Source: Lachnospiraceae bacterium (GTDB taxonomy: Bacteria > Bacillota > Clostridia > Lachnospirales > Lachnospiraceae). From it: 64,000 nucleotides of DNA. The notes below the pieces were generated by a model that worked only from the letters and a program-made list of their open reading frames with translations, was not told the origin of the DNA and did not search any database. Shown here in pieces: positions 62,977-64,000 of this stretch (positions are counted from its first letter, which is position 1; every line of letters starts with the position of its first letter). The translations under genes were made by a program, and so were the position numbers. The stretch spans positions 124,001-188,000 of the forward strand of contig JAIDHX010000036.1 of NCBI GenBank assembly GCA_029053015.1, read 5' to 3'.

Positions 62977-64000
62977 ATGATGAATTATTCTGATAAAGTA
63001 CAAGCTGCCGTAAACAGTGCGCATGACACAGCAATTGCAAATAAGATACTTGATATGATGCAGGACTTGCTATTAAAAAATGATGAGAATACAGCTCGCC
63101 GATGGATTTGGGAACTGATTCAAAATGCTAAAGATGTGTCTGGTAACAAGGAAATGGTAAATATCGAAATTGATTTTAATGAGAATGAAAGATATTTATC
63201 CTTTAAACATGATGGAAAATGTTTTACGACAGAGAATATTGTTTATTTGATTTCACAGGTTTCTTCAAAAGAAAGAAATCAATCTCCGAATAATGGAATT
63301 ACAGGAAAATTTGGAACAGGATTTTTAACTACCCATTTACTATCACAAAAAGTAGTTGTAGATGCTTTTTTGCAGGATGAAAATGAGCTGTTAAAGAAAA
63401 TACATATATTATTAGATAGAAGCGGTGAAACTAAGGAAGAGGTTATTGCTGCAGTAAACGAGAGTTTTAGACAGCTTAAAGAAAGCAAAGAAATAGATAT
63501 TTCTGTTTTGGGGGAAACGGGAGGTTTCAATACTTGTTTTTTATATGAATTGGATAATAGAGGAATCGAGATTGCAAAAAACGGATTAAAAAGCTTTTAT
63601 GCTTCAATTCCTTATGTATTTGCCTTCGTAGAAAAAATTAATTCTGTAAAAGTAAATGATTCATTGTACATAGAACGTGGAGAAAAAGGAGTACTTGGGA
63701 TAGCGGAGGTACATACAATTTATGTAACTGAGAATGGAAGCAAGAATAAAATATATATATTAACATATCATGAAGAAAAAATAGATTTGGCAATACCTAT
63801 CATAGCAAAAAATAATGAGATTTTTATAGATGAGTATCCAAAGGACGTTCCTAAGTTATTTTGTACGTTTCCCCTTATTGGAACAGAGGATTTTTCATTT
63901 CCAGTTATTGTAAACAGTGCATATTTTAATCCGAATGACCCACGAAGTGGGATTTACTTAACTGATGTCGAGAACAAAGTTGTTGATGAGAACAAGGATT
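62977..64000 (+). CDS. GHKL (HATPase_c) sacsin-like ATPase, truncated by window end
   Basis: Translated by eye: 'NDENTARRWIWELIQNAKDVSGNKEMVNIEIDFNENERYLSFKHDGKCFTTENIVYLISQVSSKERN...NGITGKFGTGFLTTHLLS'; ORF open at 64000. Confidence 0.8.
   Translation, partial: MMNYSDKVQAAVNSAHDTAIANKILDMMQDLLLKNDENTARRWIWELIQNAKDVSGNKEMVNIEIDFNENERYLSFKHDGKCFTTENIVYLISQVSSKERNQSPNNGITGKFGTGFLTTHLLSQKVVVDAFLQDENELLKKIHILLDRSGETKEEVIAAVNESFRQLKESKEIDISVLGETGGFNTCFLYELDNRGIEIAKNGLKSFYASIPYVFAFVEKINSVKVNDSLYIERGEKGVLGIAEVHTIYVTENGSKNKIYILTYHEEKIDLAIPIIAKNNEIFIDEYPKDVPKLFCTFPLIGTEDFSFPVIVNSAYFNPNDPRSGIYLTDVENKVVDENKD

Overview
The window looks like a Lachnospiraceae/Clostridia-type Firmicute chromosome. Core translation/transcription operons are interleaved with accessory DNA. 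(1) 1-11.9 kb: secE-nusG-rplK-rplA-rplJ-rplL-rpoB-rpoC, with an L10 leader and a large nested inverted-repeat structure (about 500 bp) between rplL and rpoB. (2) 12.1-22.2 kb: a STAND/TPR ATPase, an InlB-repeat lipoprotein, and a minus-strand locus encoding GspF, prepilin-like proteins, a transglutaminase, an ECF sigma factor and a GGDEF protein. (3) 22.4-28.35 kb: an rfbD-like gene, then rpsL-rpsG-fusA-tuf. (4) 28.35-64 kb: a long accessory island starting exactly at the 3' end of tuf. The main finding is that the tuf 3' end is repeated. A perfect 63-bp copy lies about 10 kb downstream (38372-38434), and a 30-bp copy (28/30 identical) lies another 10 kb on (48332-48361). An imperfect copy (about 90% by eye) of the ~80 bp containing the tuf terminator occurs at 46522-46600. 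This looks like a tuf-3'-end integration hotspot with serially accreted cassettes: A, a type II R-M plus novel ATPase/DUF2971 genes; B, a sulfoquinovose transaldolase-type catabolic operon; C, TetR plus alpha/beta hydrolase; then D, a defense-like region with Fic, type I R-M carrying an embedded PD-(D/E)xK-like protein, a NACHT-like STAND protein and a GHKL/sacsin-like ATPase truncated by the window end. I recognised no integrase, tRNA, rRNA or CRISPR array. All family assignments are from sequence motifs and memory; no searches were run.
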